Shown here: positions 12,840 through 26,061 of the stretch, piece by piece
How the letters are laid out: each line of letters starts with the position of its first letter
Position numbering within the stretch: the first letter of the stretch is position 1
Position numbers and translations under genes: made by a program
Notes under the pieces: model-generated
Databases searched by the model: none
Told to the model about the DNA's origin: nothing
Seen by the model: only the letters and a program-made list of their open reading frames with translations
Assembly (NCBI GenBank): GCA_023101885.1
Contig: JALPQD010000407.1
Location: 674,346 to 738,345, forward strand
Reading direction: 5' to 3'
DNA from: Typhlomys cinereus
Lineage: Eukaryota; Chordata; Mammalia; Rodentia; Platacanthomyidae
DNA: 64,000 nt

Positions 12840-14012
12840 AAAAGATGTGGTGTTTGTAGGAATTGGAAAAAATTATATTGAATGAAGTATCCCAGACACC
12901 AAAAAGTTAGACACCATATGTACTCTCTAATAGGTGAGTCCTAGTTTCAAATCCACTTAATGAAATATTTAAAGGTAAATCTCTGAATTACCTACTGTAA
13001 TCGCAAAGGGTTATAAACAGGAGGGAAGGGGAAGGAGGGCCCCCCAAAAAGAGATAGGGGATCATGCTTCAGTAGAGAAAATGGGTCACCTTCAAGTATT
13101 GCATGTAAATAGACAGACATCTGGTGAAGCTCACTCTCACTTCCTTTCCTGGTCACATGCAGCTTAAGAAGTTTGATCTCACCAATCAGGGAGGGTATAG
13201 GGACTGGCAGATAGATGGTAACCATCCGGCAAATAGGACGCTGACCCCCACTCCTGCCCCCACTGCTGTGTCCTCCAATTCTTCCATCTACCTTTGAGTA
13301 TCCTCTTACATTACGATCTTCATTTAAACAGTCTTTTATCTTTGATTGGGAGGTGACCTTCAATATCAATCAGGATGCAGCCAAAGGTGGTGCAGGAAAA
13401 GCAAAATTGAAAACAACAGTAAACCACAATTCAGAACATCAAAGACCCTGTATTAACCACCTGGAACCAGACCAGCCGAGTCTCTTCCCATCCTAAAGCT
13501 CAGGGAACCTTGTGGAAGAGGGAATGGCAAGATTGTAAGAGCCTAAAGATGGGGAGGACCAACAATATGCAAGATATTCCACACAAGTTAGGGTTGCAGC
13601 AGCCAGAATTGGACTTTGCCTGACCTGCACAATGGCTGACATGTCAAAGACACCCCCCCCAAAAAAAATTAACAAGGATCACAGTGGAGGAGGCTCCAGG
13701 CAGTAGGATCTTTAGAGGCAAGGGATTAACAGTAATAATAGAGTTCCCATACTAATGGGGAGTCCAAGAAGGGATTCCAGGCTTCTGCCACTGAGTCCTT
13801 ACTCCTCAATAAGGTGGAGGACTCAGAGGGAGGTTTGGCATTCACACAAAAGGATGTTCCAGGGGATGGGAGGAGGGAGGAAGGGGGAGGCACTGGGAAT
13901 GAGGGTTAAAGGAGGGAAGGAGAGAGAATGCAAGAAGGGACGACTGGGCAGGGGAGGAGGGAAGGTAGAGGACAGGAGTACCTATTGAACTTGTATGATT
14001 AGGAAAAGAAAA
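12840..14012 (+). mobile_element. LINE-1 3' end, ORF2 tail plus 3' UTR, copy 2
   Basis: The segment 12865-12955 (GAATGAAGTATCCCAGACAC, then ACACCATATGTACTCTCTAA) matches the end of L1 ORF2 and its stop region. About 1 kb of 3' UTR follows, homologous to 11480-12362, with a G-rich tract (13860-13970) and TACCTATTGAACTTGTATGA near the end. It is 5'-truncated and diverged, with no intact ORF2. Confidence 0.75.
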
Positions 14013-14014
14013 TG

Positions 14015-15555
14015 TGAGAGGGAAAATACTATTAATTTGAGGTTGCTTATGGGGAATGGTGTAAAATACTTCAATTACTGACTCTGGAACTAATTATAAC
14101 ATATAATGTGGAGTTATGTGGAGTAATCACAGAAGTGAATAAATACTGAGCTCTTATATACTCTGCACCAGCTGTGAGCATTCTGCATGCATGAGCTTAC
14201 ATGTGACATGCCCTGATTTTCAACACTCTCTGTCAGGGAAACCCTGTCATTTCTGCTGTTAAATAGCAAATTTAACCCAGCAAGAGGGAAAGCATAAAAG
14301 AAGACAGGGATGATATTACCTATGAATAAGCAATAGTCTTGAAAAAATGAGCCTGAACTTAGTTTTTCAGCTTTAGTTCATAAAGAAAATTCAAGTTATT
14401 GCCATGAAATAGAAATTCAGACTTTCAACAGACTCAGACTAAACACTACTCAACGATGTACCAGACAACTTTTCATCCACTTGACACCCAAACACACATG
14501 TACTTTGCTGAAAAGCCATTCCCTATAATTCAAGAGCAGAAACTTAACCAAAATAGAAGTGTATCATAGATCTGCTTACAAGGAAGTTCCTAGAAAAAGA
14601 GTCTTAAGATTATTTAACTGGGACCCACTATACTCTGCTTTTTGACAGAAGAAAGATAATGAATATCGTGATGTACAGAGAACTTTCTCCTTTAGTTCAA
14701 TTTCCCAGAAAAGTAAAATAGTGGGATTGGATTACTGTTGAAAGTATTGACTATTAACTTTTTCCTCTAACATTTGCAAGATCATTCTGTGCAAGGGACA
14801 GATGCTAGGAAGCCTAACAAAAATTATCTCTGTACACAAAATTACAGCTGCTCATAAAATATCAAGTTAGTGACAGGAAGAATATATCAAGGAGATCAAA
14901 AATATGAATTCTCCCACAATAAACTTCAATATCCAATCAGATTTATCTGATGTGTCATATTTGTCAATATCTTTGTTGTCAGTTATTTACAATGACCTGT
15001 CCTATCCTCCTCTAGCTATGGCCTACAATGCCTCTTTCTGATATAAAACATTATATCAAAGACAAAGTACAATTACATTTAGTACCACTTAAAAATTAAA
15101 GTAACTAGTTTAAAATGTACATTGCATCAATTTAAAATAAAATTAACCAAGAGATAAAAAGCTGTATGTTTTCCCCTAAATGAAAGGCTTCTAAGTCAAT
15201 AGATTGAGAGAGGTTCACTCCTCCAAACAAATTGTTCACAGGGTCTGATACTTTGGCAATGCTAAGTAGCAATTATTGTAGATTCCTACAGCTATAAGTC
15301 TGACAAGTGTTTCATGAGGAATAGTCATGGTTTGTCCTCCTACTTGAGTCCCTTGCATTTCCATCACTTTAAACTTGGGTTGTAAATACTCACTAAGAAG
15401 CAATTAAATGATCATGTAGTCAGTTAGTGAATGTCAAAGACTTTAATCTGAATGTATGCTGAAATTAAAAACACAGCCTATCTATGCTAGTAGGAATATG
15501 TCAAATCCTAAGATAAGTGATACATCCAATTAAAACCATATTGCAAGAGTCTTAA
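14015..15555. other. Intergenic DNA, nothing recognised
   Basis: This is AT-rich unique-looking sequence without supported genes or clear repeats. Confidence 0.5.
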
Positions 15556-15557
15556 AT

Positions 15558-15674
15558 ATTGAGCCAGCAAGTCCACTCAGTGGTTAAGGATGCTGTTTTC
15601 AATCCTGACCAACTGAGTTCAATCCCTGAAAATCCATATCATGGAAGGAAAAAACTGACTTCCATATCCATACA

Positions 15675-15737
<63 letters not shown>

Positions 15738-15740
15738 TTT
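15558..15740 (+). mobile_element. B2/B3-type SINE with CT tail
   Basis: GAGCCAGCAAGTCCACTCAG, GTGGTTAAGGATGCTG and GAGTTCAATCCCTGAAAATC are degenerate A-box and B-box regions of a B2/B3 SINE. A long CT microsatellite (15678-15737) follows. Confidence 0.7.
15678..15737 (+). repeat. (CT)n microsatellite
   Basis: CT units form the 3' tail of the SINE at 15558. Confidence 0.97.
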
Positions 15741-17440
15741 CATATGCACATGTGTTTTTGCTCACTCTCAAATATAAAAAGTTTTAAGTAAAAGACTCTT
15801 AAATGTACATGAACCTATGTAATGAACCTTCTCCTTTCTGTAAATCCTTGTCAATATGTTTGTGAATAAAATAACAAATTCCAATTTTCTTACCAATTCT
15901 CAAAGACAACCCACCCTGTCTATTAATACTTTGTCTTCCAACTTCTTGCACTGTTTATTGGACCACCCACTTTTCCAACAGTCTGTCCAGTGACCCAGCC
16001 TATATTTGGAAGGACAAGTTCAACTAATTAATTATTATACCAACATAACTAAACTACAGAATCCTGTATGACTGAATGAAATAGAATCCCAAGAGCCTCA
16101 CTCAGTGCAGTCAAAGTAACAGTGAGAAGAAAGAAAATATTACTGAAGTTGTGCTGTCTGTATGTTTATCTGAAGTTGCCTATGCACACAGACAAGTGTA
16201 TACAAGCATACAGAACCATCTGCATTTCTATATACATAATCATTGCAGTGGTTAAGTGTCCCAGAATTATGACAAAACATTCAAAAGCCTATGTATTTGG
16301 CTGTAATTCTTTTAGTAAAGCACATTGGATGATACTACAAAGACAGATTCTAAAACTTAAATACTACTGGGACCAGTTCTAAGAATTCTGCTAGGGTATC
16401 AGATACAAAATTTGCTCTGGCAATATTGAAATTTCTGTATTAGAAAAGCAAAAATTTATAAGGAAGAATAGTCAAAAGGCAGAACTAGAAAAAAATTCTG
16501 CTTTAATGTCCAAGCATATCCTGGGAGATCTTTATGCTTAGAGTATGACAGACAAGACACAAAGGGAGGTAGAGAGCCAGAGGGAAAGAGATGGGGGAAA
16601 GAGGAAAGACAAGAGAAAGAGGAGAGAGACAGAAATGCAAATATAGGTGAAAAACAAATGAGTCAAAGCACCAGGCTGGAGAGACTAGAAATGACAGCAA
16701 TGAAGGTGGGACACAGAAATGTGAATGTACTAGGTTGCTAACTTTAACTTCAGAAGACTGAGGTTTTTCACAGAAAATTTTAGAATAACTCCCTGAGCTC
16801 ACATTACTTTTTGCCTGAATAGCAATACAAAAGTTGGTGGGGAAAAAATTAACTTATATAAATTTGCCCCAGTGGAGGTTCTTGTTAAATGAAACTTACA
16901 GTTCAGATAATTATCACTGAAAAAAAGAAGGTTCCAAAGAGCTTAAATTTCAAATTAGTAAAAAAAAAAAAATTCAAATTAGTAAGCAAGAAATGTTTTC
17001 ATTTCATTTGTCAAGTTTTATTACTAAAATTCCCCTTAATGTCATATAAGGTGTCTGTGAACGAAGAAAGAGCATTGTTGGAAGGCCACTGGTATACTTA
17101 TGTGTCAGCATACATATCCATTATGAATCACCAGTGTTATCACTAAAGTGGCAGAATGACCCAGAGACAAAAGTGGGCTTTGGGGAGAGAAAAAAGAAGT
17201 TGAATTAATTTATTTGGAATTTCCTTTTTAATTTTTTTAAAAAACTTAAATAAATAATATTACTTTCATGCTCATACTTTACACAAACATCCATATTGGT
17301 TCTCTTGCAGTATGCAAAGTAACATATGTCTCAATCATAGAGTAATATCAAAACAGGAATGAACTTTAGATTAAAATCGTAAACAGATTGACAGGTTTGC
17401 ACATGTCCTTAGGAACAAGATTTGGTATGAAAAAAAGTCA
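15741..17440. other. Intergenic DNA, nothing recognised
   Basis: There is no supported gene. A local repeat of TTCAAATTAGTAA flanks an A run near 16947-16986. A purine-rich stretch lies at 16555-16640. Confidence 0.5.
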
Positions 17441-17444
17441 AAGC

Positions 17445-17655
17445 AAGCTGGATAAGATATCCATTAAGATATGTGAGACAGTCTTGAGAATGTATTAGTT
17501 AAGGATGAAGATAGACAAGATTTCCATCAAGATAGATAAATTATCCCTCAAAATGAATCAGATATCCATCAGGACAGATCATCAAGATGGATGATAAAGC
17601 CATCAAGATGGACTATATCTGTCAAGATGGACTAGATATCCATTTATATGAAGAC
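17445..17655 (+). repeat. Degenerate minisatellite with ATCCATCAAGATGGA-like units
   Basis: Successive blocks of about 18-24 bases share a core like CCATCAAGATGGACTAGATAT, for example near 17458, 17521, 17564, 17578, 17600, 17617 and 17637. Units vary in length and sequence, so this is an old or imperfect tandem array. Confidence 0.75.
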
Positions 17656-17659
17656 AGAT

Positions 17660-20600
17660 GAAGTATCAAAAGACAAGGGGATTAGCAAATTGTGTTGACT
17701 CTCTTCCTCAAACATACTTTGTAGTAAAAGTGCAACAATTGATAGATCCAACTATAGGAATGATTTAAAAACACCATGCAGAGTGAAAATAACCAAAAGA
17801 CACAAAAGATCCCATAGCGTATAGTTCTTCTGTAGAATTCTTGAAGTTGCAAATGAATCTACAGTAACCAAATATCAGATGGAAAAAGTTTGCAATATGT
17901 ATACTCTGTTGAGCATCATGATGAATTATAGACAAGTATGTCTCCTAGGATTTATTTAGCTTTAAATTTTAATTGCTTATTGTTTATTATATATAATTAC
18001 TAGAATATTACTGTACAATAAAGTGAAAATAATACCAATTATTCATTAAGTATTTCAAAAAGCTAACAGAAATAATTTTTAAAGATTTTTTAACCAAAAT
18101 GTAATGATAAATACTAGAGGAGATAAGTATTATTAACTGAGATGCTGTGCCATGTATGAATGTATTGAAGCATAACATCCAATTAATGTGTCTTATATAT
18201 CAGCTAAAACATTCAATTTAAAAACTATATAATAAATACCTAGGATAAATTCAGAAGTCACTTCAAAGTTCTAACCAATCTATGGCTAATGAGTTGAATT
18301 GAGTGGAGCCTAGCTTCTCAGGATTTACCTGTTGTTTCTATTTCTTTGAGAAAAGTCACTGATCTCCACTGAGGAAGGAGACACATTATAGAAAACATCA
18401 TAAATAAGACATCTACTATAAAAAGTCCAATATGAATCAATTCAAGAAAACACGTTCTTGCTGGGCTTTACCTGAAGAATATGATTTTTCACACTTTGCC
18501 TTAAGACAAACAGACTAATATGAAGATCCCATCAACAAAGACTATGGAGAGAAGCCTGTTTGGCAATTTTTTGGTAATAGCTAAATTGTCTATATTGCAC
18601 AATGTTTGAGATCTCTCAAATCTTCATTCCTATTGTTTCTCTTCCTAATCATTTTTACTCTGATTTTAATATTATCAAGCCATGTTATTTGACAAATACC
18701 ACACAAACTAATGACATATATTCCATGAAAAACAAATCAAATGTTCAAACTAAAAAACAAGAAGATGAATTTATCATGAAGGGGAACTTGAGAAAGTGGT
18801 GGACACTAACTAGAGGGGTGGGGAGGAGAACCTACTAAGTGAAATGGAATAGGGGCTGGTGATAAGCTAAAAAGTATTTCAAAATATTGGAAAATCCTGT
18901 CAAAAGCAGCATACTGACAGCAACCACAAACAAAAGAATGGTAACTGGCTTTCCTAACAGAGACTTACTTGGACTAAGACCTGGTATAAACTGATAAGAA
19001 ATCCCCTAGGGACCCTAGAGAGTTCTGATAAGCAATGGGTTATTTGTAGGTTCAGAAGGGTGGACCAACGTGGTTCACCAGTGTAAATACAGAGGAACTT
19101 ACCTGACTGCTAAGAAGATCCCAACCCCAGAATCACCCTGAAGCCTTTTTTGAACCCAGAATACACAAAACAAAATAAAGGAATTTCAATGTAGAAGGAA
19201 GACTAGAAGAGAGGATGGAAAGACAGGAGAGGGAAAGCAAATGGAAGGTTCTGTATACAAATGATAATATCAAAGAGCAAAACTCATCAATAAATAAAAG
19301 TGAGAAATGAGCTGTAAGAAAAATGGATTCCCAATTGCAACCCACTTTTAGTGTCCGAGGATAGTTAGGGCTAGGATTTCCTTTAGATATACAAATCTGT
19401 GGGCTCTATGGTTTCTTAAATGACATGTAATTTCCTTAGATTCACATTGCCCCACATACTTTAAATCATAGCTACAATACTTACATCTATAATAATGCAA
19501 ATGTTATATAAATAGTTGCTATCCTATTTTATTTAAAGAATAATTACAAGGATTAATGATCTGTAAGTGTTCAATACATAAGCAACTGCTTCAAATATTC
19601 GACATTTGGTTGAATTCACCAGTGTGTAACCCACAGGTACAGTGGTCTGGATGCATTATTCCAAATTTAATGTGCATATACATGGAGAATACTGAAGGAT
19701 TCCAGTTTCCTATGTGAATGCAGAATTGACTTGTGAGAAACTTAATTGATGATGGTATACACCAAAAAAAAAAGGCTTCAGTGACTAGAGAATATGGATA
19801 TTGCCCAAAGCACTGGCTGTCATTTAAAAGCTTTGCAAAGAGGCAATTCTCAATTATGAGGACCCAATGTAACAAAGGAATCAGTCACATTTCTTATGAA
19901 GAATGTCAAAGTATTTAAAATTTGAGCCACAGAAAGAAAAGGACATAATCACATGCATGTCTACTCAACCAATGCAAGGGAGATAATTGGGTAACTATTA
20001 TTGGATGATTATAGTTACAAGTAAGAACCTTTATAAATAGAATTATCTACCTCACCAATTACATGTTTGAAAGGTTCTGAAAAATAAGTTAATAATTTGT
20101 AGGGAAATGCATTTGAAAACACATATTCATACCATGAGGCAGAAAAAACTAATGTGAAAATTCTCATCATTTCTTCACACACATGTGAGAAAAATATGTC
20201 TCAGCTCCTGTGTCCAAAGGGTGTAATACATTCTTTATAAATGCAGTTAGAGAAATACAAAGAGTTAAAAGAGACTGTTATTGATCAATTAATCAGTGTG
20301 AATGTTTGAAATTGCCTGAAATTTTGTTACAAGATTAAAACTTAATAGATAACAAATAAATGAGTACATTGTAATTGGAAGTAGGTTATAGTACTCTTGC
20401 AGCCGCATACTAAACTATTGGAAATAACTGTGATGACATTCACATTCTCAACATAAGATGGATAAACCCAAAGTTGGTTATACACTTAGCACTCTAACCC
20501 CAAAGGTTTGCAGCAGAAAAGCAAATTCTGGGGATTAAATTCAAGGTACATAAAGGTAGATTTGTTAAAACATAGATTTTTTAAATTTTCTAATAATCAT

Positions 20601-21480
20601 TCTAAATAACTGCAAAACATGTCAAAGAGTTACAAGCAAATATACAAGTATGGCTTATGTAAAATACTTGTCTGGTTATCCAGACAAACCTAGAGTTTAA
20701 CAAATGTTGTTATGTTCAGGTCACCAGACCAGTGAAGACTGCCAAATGACATTGTGAATCCTGCATTTCTCAAAATTTAATTTTTCTCAGGAAGAAAAGA
20801 AAATTAAAATATAAAACCTAATAGAGATAACTTTAACCCACATGTTATAAAAAAAATCTCCAAAAGCAATTATAATCTAGATTAAATAAATGGCTCATGG
20901 TTCATCAAAGCAGACAAGTTTAAAAAGTGGAATAAATTGAGTGATTCTTTTCCCATCCCTTCTTTCTATGATAAAATGTCAATTGAATCTATAATGTTAA
21001 TATTTGTTCTGGGATAAATGCTTCATGAAAAAAAATCTGGTATCTGTAATAACCTGAAATTTTAAAAACTATGAATAATTCATAGTTCTCTATATCAAAC
21101 AATGAAATTCGTGTCTACCTCTTGAATGCGCAATCAGCTATGTGATTTGTTTGACAATAGGAACATTATGAAAGAGACAACAAGGATGTTCAGAACCTCA
21201 AGGTGGTGCCCATCATGTTTAGCCTTTTGGTATGCTATTGAAGACAAATACCTTGGTATCACTGGATGTGGAAGATGAAGAATTGAGTCACTCTATCAAT
21301 TCCCAGACGTGTATAAAGCTTCTTGGGAGTTATCAACCAGAAATTGGCCTTTCAGACGACTATCATCACATGTGAGAACTCTAGTAAACTCAGAAGGATC
21401 ATACAAGTAAAGCCAACCTGAAATGATATGAAATCAATGGGTTCTGGAGGACTGACATAGAAAATGATAGCATCCATGCT
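17660..21480. other. Intergenic DNA, nothing firmly recognised
   Basis: This is AT-rich DNA without supported exons. The purine-rich part at 18775-18840, ending near CCTACTAAGTG, may be an L1 3' UTR relic, but I cannot support it. Confidence 0.45.
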
Positions 21481-21483
21481 AAC

Positions 21484-21743
21484 AAAAACCAGTTGAAAAG
21501 GGTTCAGGGAAAGGCCACTGGGTCCTTGTACGTCATCGGAGAGGAGGGCCCAGAGGAGAGTCAGGCATGCACAAGAAAGGACTCTGGGAATTAGGGCGGA
21601 AGGCACAAGGGGGGGGGAGGGTGAGGGGAGGGGGAGCAGGGGGTTTGGGGGGAGGAAGAGGGAGGGAGGGAACTGGTGTACCTATTAAGTTTGTATGAGC
21701 TGAAATAATAATAAAAAATGTATTATAAAAAAAAACCAGTTGA
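21484..21743 (+). mobile_element. 5'-truncated LINE-1 3' end with 13-bp TSD
   Basis: The insert 21497-21730 has a G-rich polypurine tract (21596-21672), TTAAGTTTGTATGAGC, AATAATAATAAAAAATG and an A tail. It is flanked by the exact duplication AAAAACCAGTTGA at 21484-21496 and 21731-21743. It is very close in sequence to the copy at 7729-8012, so the two are from the same recent L1 lineage. Confidence 0.88.
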
Positions 21744-22409
21744 CCATTGAAACCTTTAAGAACTTACAAATTCTGAAGGGTTTTATCCCAAGTCCCTATT
21801 AAGTTGGTTTCCTAAGATCTAAGATAAAGGTGGATGGATGAAAGAGTAATAAAAATAAATAAATCTAGAAGACTGGAAGTTGGCCTTTGAACAGAACAGA
21901 GAAGTGCTCAAAATCAAACTACTGGACCCACTGAAGACTGATCTCACAAAAAAATAAGTTCTACAATCTACAACTGGGAAAGAATAACTAGAATGGAGCT
22001 CAACCTTAGAACTGGAGTTGAATTTTGGAGTTTCCCCAATGGATCATGAATTAACTTTTGAATTTATGAACCGTGAAAAGATACAAGCAAAATCTAGGTA
22101 CTTGGTGGGTTTCATAGCATTCATTGTCCATGTATCAGTAGAGATGTATTTCAATATCTAACAAGTGGCACAGCTAAGTCCATGAACAAAAGTCAACCCC
22201 AAACAAAACTAGTGGGACATCATTTAACAAGTCAAATGTATTCATTCTTTATATTTTTATTTTAGAAGCTATGAAACAACTTCTTGCTGTGTACTTTCTG
22301 GAAGTGGCTAAATCAGAAAACACACAGGTATGCCTTAAGATATAGAAAATTCTCTTTGACAAGTAAGATACATTTAGAAGAAATACAATTTGGAAGCTGT
22401 GTATAACAT

Positions 22410-22524
22410 ATATTGAAGAGATGGCAATACGGGTCAGTATGTAAAGTGCCTGCTTATAGGCCTGAGCTTCATCCCAAGAAGCCAGCCTGGTGGAAGAATA
22501 GTCTGACTTCCAAAGTTGTCCTCT

Positions 22525-22576
<52 letters not shown>

Positions 22577-22598
22577 CATAAACAAATAAAATATCTCT
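22410..22598 (+). mobile_element. B2/B3-type SINE with CT tail
   Basis: AGAGATGGCAATACGGGTCA, TAAAGTGCCTGCTTATAGGC and GAGCTTCATCCCAAGAAGCC follow the A-box to B-box order of B2/B3. A CT array (22527-22578) and AAACAAATAAAATA tail follow. Confidence 0.72.
22527..22578 (+). repeat. (CT)n microsatellite
   Basis: This is the tail of the SINE at 22410, with one TT interruption at 22559-22560. Confidence 0.96.
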
Positions 22599-22664
22599 TA
22601 AAATATAATATAAATTAACTCAAATTACCTAAATTACTTTTTATTTCTATAGCAAATCCTTAAT

Positions 22665-23316
22665 ATAAAAAATGGCTTAATCAATGTGGAGGTTTCTCAG
22701 AAACTGCCATATGACCTAGCTATACCACTCCTTGGAATATTCCCAAAGGACTCTATGCCTTATTAAAAAGACCTTGTTCATTTATGCTCATTGCAGCACT
22801 ATTCACAACAGTTAAAAGATGGAATCAGCCAACATACCCATTAACAGAGAAATGGATAATGAAAATGTGGTACATATACACAATGGAATATTACTCAGCC
22901 ATCAGAATGGATGAAATTATGGAATTTTCAGGTAAACTTTACCATTGAGTGAGGTATCTTAGACACAGAAAATAAAACTCCACATGTTCTCTGTTATATG
23001 CAGATAATTGAACAGATATGCTTGTCAAGTATTGGGATTAGAAGCAATGTAAGAGCCAGAAAATGCGAAAAAGAACTATGAGTGGGACAGTGGGAAGGGT
23101 GAAACCTTTTAAAGGGGAGATTTAGGATAACAGGACAAGGGGGAGGAAAGGAATAAATGGGAAAAAATATATAGCATGGAATGAGGAGATGAGATATAGG
23201 AGGGACATGGTAGATAGGAGGAACAGAGGGAATTATAGAAAAACACAGATTGTGCAACTAATCCCAAAGGATCATGCTATGATAGTAATAGTAATATGTA
23301 AAAAAAAAAAAAAAAG
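22665..23316 (+). mobile_element. LINE-1 ORF2 C-terminal region plus short 3' UTR
   Basis: This is a typical L1 terminus: ACTGCCATATGACCTAGCTA, GCTCATTGCAGCACTATTCA, AAAATGTGGTACATATACAC, ATGGAATATTACTCAGCCAT, a GAGTGAGGTATCTTAGACAC stop-region motif, then about 310 bases of purine-rich 3' UTR and an A tail at 23300-23316. The reading frame is broken. The 3' UTR differs from the type at 12960-14012. Confidence 0.88.
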
Positions 23317-23339
23317 ATTCTTTAAAAGAAAGTAACAAG

Positions 23340-24292
23340 AATGGGCAGTGAGGAAAATGGGGAGGGGGAAGGGGGGAACCTTGAGCTGATCCATTAGAAC
23401 CCAGGGACAAAATTATACTAGAAGTAACAGGAATGTGGCACTTCCTGATTAAATGTTGGTCAGAAAGGTCTTAAAGGTCCCCAAACATTATAGGCTTTTG
23501 CCATTGCTCTTGGTTCCTCTCTAAAGACTGTTGGTAAGAACCTATTACTGAAAATGCAACACAAATGGATCACAGAACATGAGTAAAAATCTATTAACTA
23601 GAACTGGTCTATGGACTTTCTCCTTGCTAGATAGCTTCCAAGGTACCAAGGAATACTTTAGAAGCTGTGGAGGGAGAGAAATAAGCCCCATCACATGCCC
23701 CATCAATGGTATGAGATCTGTAAGTTGCAAAATAAACCACCATGGCAACAGGTGATGACCACCAGTGTAACAGTGGTATGAGTACCAAGAAGACAACCGA
23801 TGCTTTCTGATTGGATTCAAGACCCACTTGTCAGAATGATACACATCCCTGTTATTGTAAAATAGAACAAGAACCTATTTTAAGAAAAAGGAGTGAAGGA
23901 AAAAAGCCTATAGGGAAGACAGACAATAAACCAATAGGTAGGAAGACAGTATATCAAAGTACTCTGTAGGTAGATGTTATCACACCCATAGAGTGGGCAC
24001 TTACAGTGGAAACCTTTGGGTCTAAAGCTGAATGAGTGAAGGGAAATGCACATATCAGTGGGGTGGCCTGAAGAGAGGTAACTTAATATACCATGGAGGC
24101 CTGAGCACCCACAGTAGTAGACAGGTCAGAGTGAACTCTGGGATGCATAGTAGCACACAAACAGAAAGGTGGGAAAGAGTAAGGGAGAATGATGAAGGGA
24201 AGGGAGGAGTTGGAGAGGAGGAGGAAGGGAAGGAAGCTGTGATGAATACACAATAGATTTGTAAAAGTAGAAAAATAAAATAAAAAGATTGA
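23340..24292 (+). mobile_element. LINE-1-type 3' UTR of a third type
   Basis: A region of about 0.95 kb has the landmarks GGTCTATGGACTTTCTCCTT, TAGATAGCTTCCAAGGTACC, AAATAAACCACCATGGCAAC and GACAACCGATGCTTTCTGAT. It ends with a purine-rich G tract (24166-24240), ATAGATTTGTAAAAGTAG and AAAATAAAATAAAAAG. The layout is L1 3' UTR-like and the landmarks resemble rodent L1 3' UTRs I recall, but the family is not confirmed. Confidence 0.5.
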
Positions 24293-24299
24293 TTAGTGG

Positions 24300-25980
24300 A
24301 GCCAGCTTCAGTTGAACTGAGTCAATTCCCCCACTGAAGGCTGAAAATCTCAAAGGTGAATAGATAATAAGAAACATTATACAGGGTTAGAAACTCACAG
24401 TATAGAACTAGCAAAGTCTTTCAAAAATGTTGCAAAAATACCTCCAAATATATGAGATAAGTATTTGAAAGTAACTCCTGTGGGAAAGAAAACAGAGTTG
24501 ATCTGATACTTCTCTCCCAACGACTTTCCCATTCATTTGTTGAACCCAGGAAGGTAGGCAGACAGATCCTTTTTAAAGAGCAGGAACTATTTCCTAAAGT
24601 AATCTGTATTATTTCCAGACAAAACTACAATAAAGATACAATGTTTATTCTCCGTAAAATGCAGGGTTCTATGCACCTGGAGTTTCTTAGTCAGGTCATG
24701 GGCAGGTAAGCTCTATTTATCCATTCTGCTGTAGTAAAGGAAGGAACGGAGCAGGAGAAGTACATTAGCTCCTGGGTATTGAAAGATGAAATCAATGAAA
24801 GGTTAGGCAGTCAATTATAAAAATGTATGTTGGCGGAGGGAATATCAGGAAGAAGAAGAAAGGAAAGAACTGGAAATGAAACCTGTATCTGAAGCCACAC
24901 AAATAAGTCAGGAAGTTCTATCTTTTTTGACAAATCAAAGGCCCAGATTGATGATAGATGAGCAAGACAGACATATAATTAACCTGATCCCCACTAGTCA
25001 AATGTAAAAGAACAAGAGACTACTTAAATAGTAGAGCAGAAAGCTAATACAAACCACTTTGTCATTGTCTACTCAAGCAATATTTATCATTATAAAACAA
25101 CTTGCCATATGAATAGACAAAGCTGAGGTCAACATATAGATATTCCATTATGGATATTATTTAAATAATTCATGTTGTTAAACTGCAGAGAATAGCAAGG
25201 GAATAAGTTTCCAAAGTTATTTCTTCCCCTACCAGATGCATTATTAATACATTGTATCATATTGGATAAGAATGCAAAATCATTGAAATTAAATTTCTTC
25301 TATTTATAAATGTGAAAGTGTTTTTCTAGAATGCAAGCCTAAAAAGAATACATAAAAACTATTAATTAATATATGAAGGTATTTATCATAGTTTTATTTA
25401 TAGTAAAAATATTTTTAAAAATCCATTGTTTTGGGATGATCAAGAAAACTATGTACATAAATTGAATGTAATAGGTATAGGCAAAAAAAAAATCTTGTCA
25501 GAGCCAAAATAAAAATTTAAAAATGTAGCAACATTAAGAAAAAAAACTGATGGGTCCAGAGATAAATGCAGCTTGTATTATAAAGAAGTTATAATGAGAT
25601 AAGGTAAAAATACATAGACAGAAAGGAATTGGAAGGAAGCTAATGCAACAATTTTTATCCTCTCTCTTTGTTTTATATATTAAAATATAGAATTATGGTA
25701 TTATAGTGAAATGACATTTAAAACAATTCATCTAGCTTTTAGTATAATAACTGCTATTTTCATTGTCATTTTATGCCATCATGGTATCATGAGATCATTA
25801 TATTACTATGGATCATATCATATTTTTAAATTATTGCAGGCAAGGATAAACAAACTTCCATGTCCTACATAAAAAATATACAAAAGTCACTGCATAGTAT
25901 CCACAAAAGCAATAAGCAAATATTTTCCTTAGACTCCCCAATGTAAAGGCACAAGTCAGATGTTACAAGAATATAGTGAA
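24300..25980. other. AT-rich intergenic DNA, nothing recognised
   Basis: Low GC, with no supported gene or repeat. Confidence 0.5.
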
Positions 25981-25984
<4 letters not shown>

Positions 25985-26037
<53 letters not shown>

Positions 26038-26061
26038 AGGGAGGGAGAAGGAGAGAGAGAG
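25985..26061 (+). repeat. (TG)n(GA)n compound microsatellite
   Basis: About 15 TG units (25985-26014) run into GA units, interrupted by AAAGGGAGGGA near 26037-26049. Confidence 0.96.

Noticed and set aside
22665..23316. Possible intact L1 ORF2 end
   Set aside because: The ORF2 part is short and its frame is interrupted, so no functional protein can be made.
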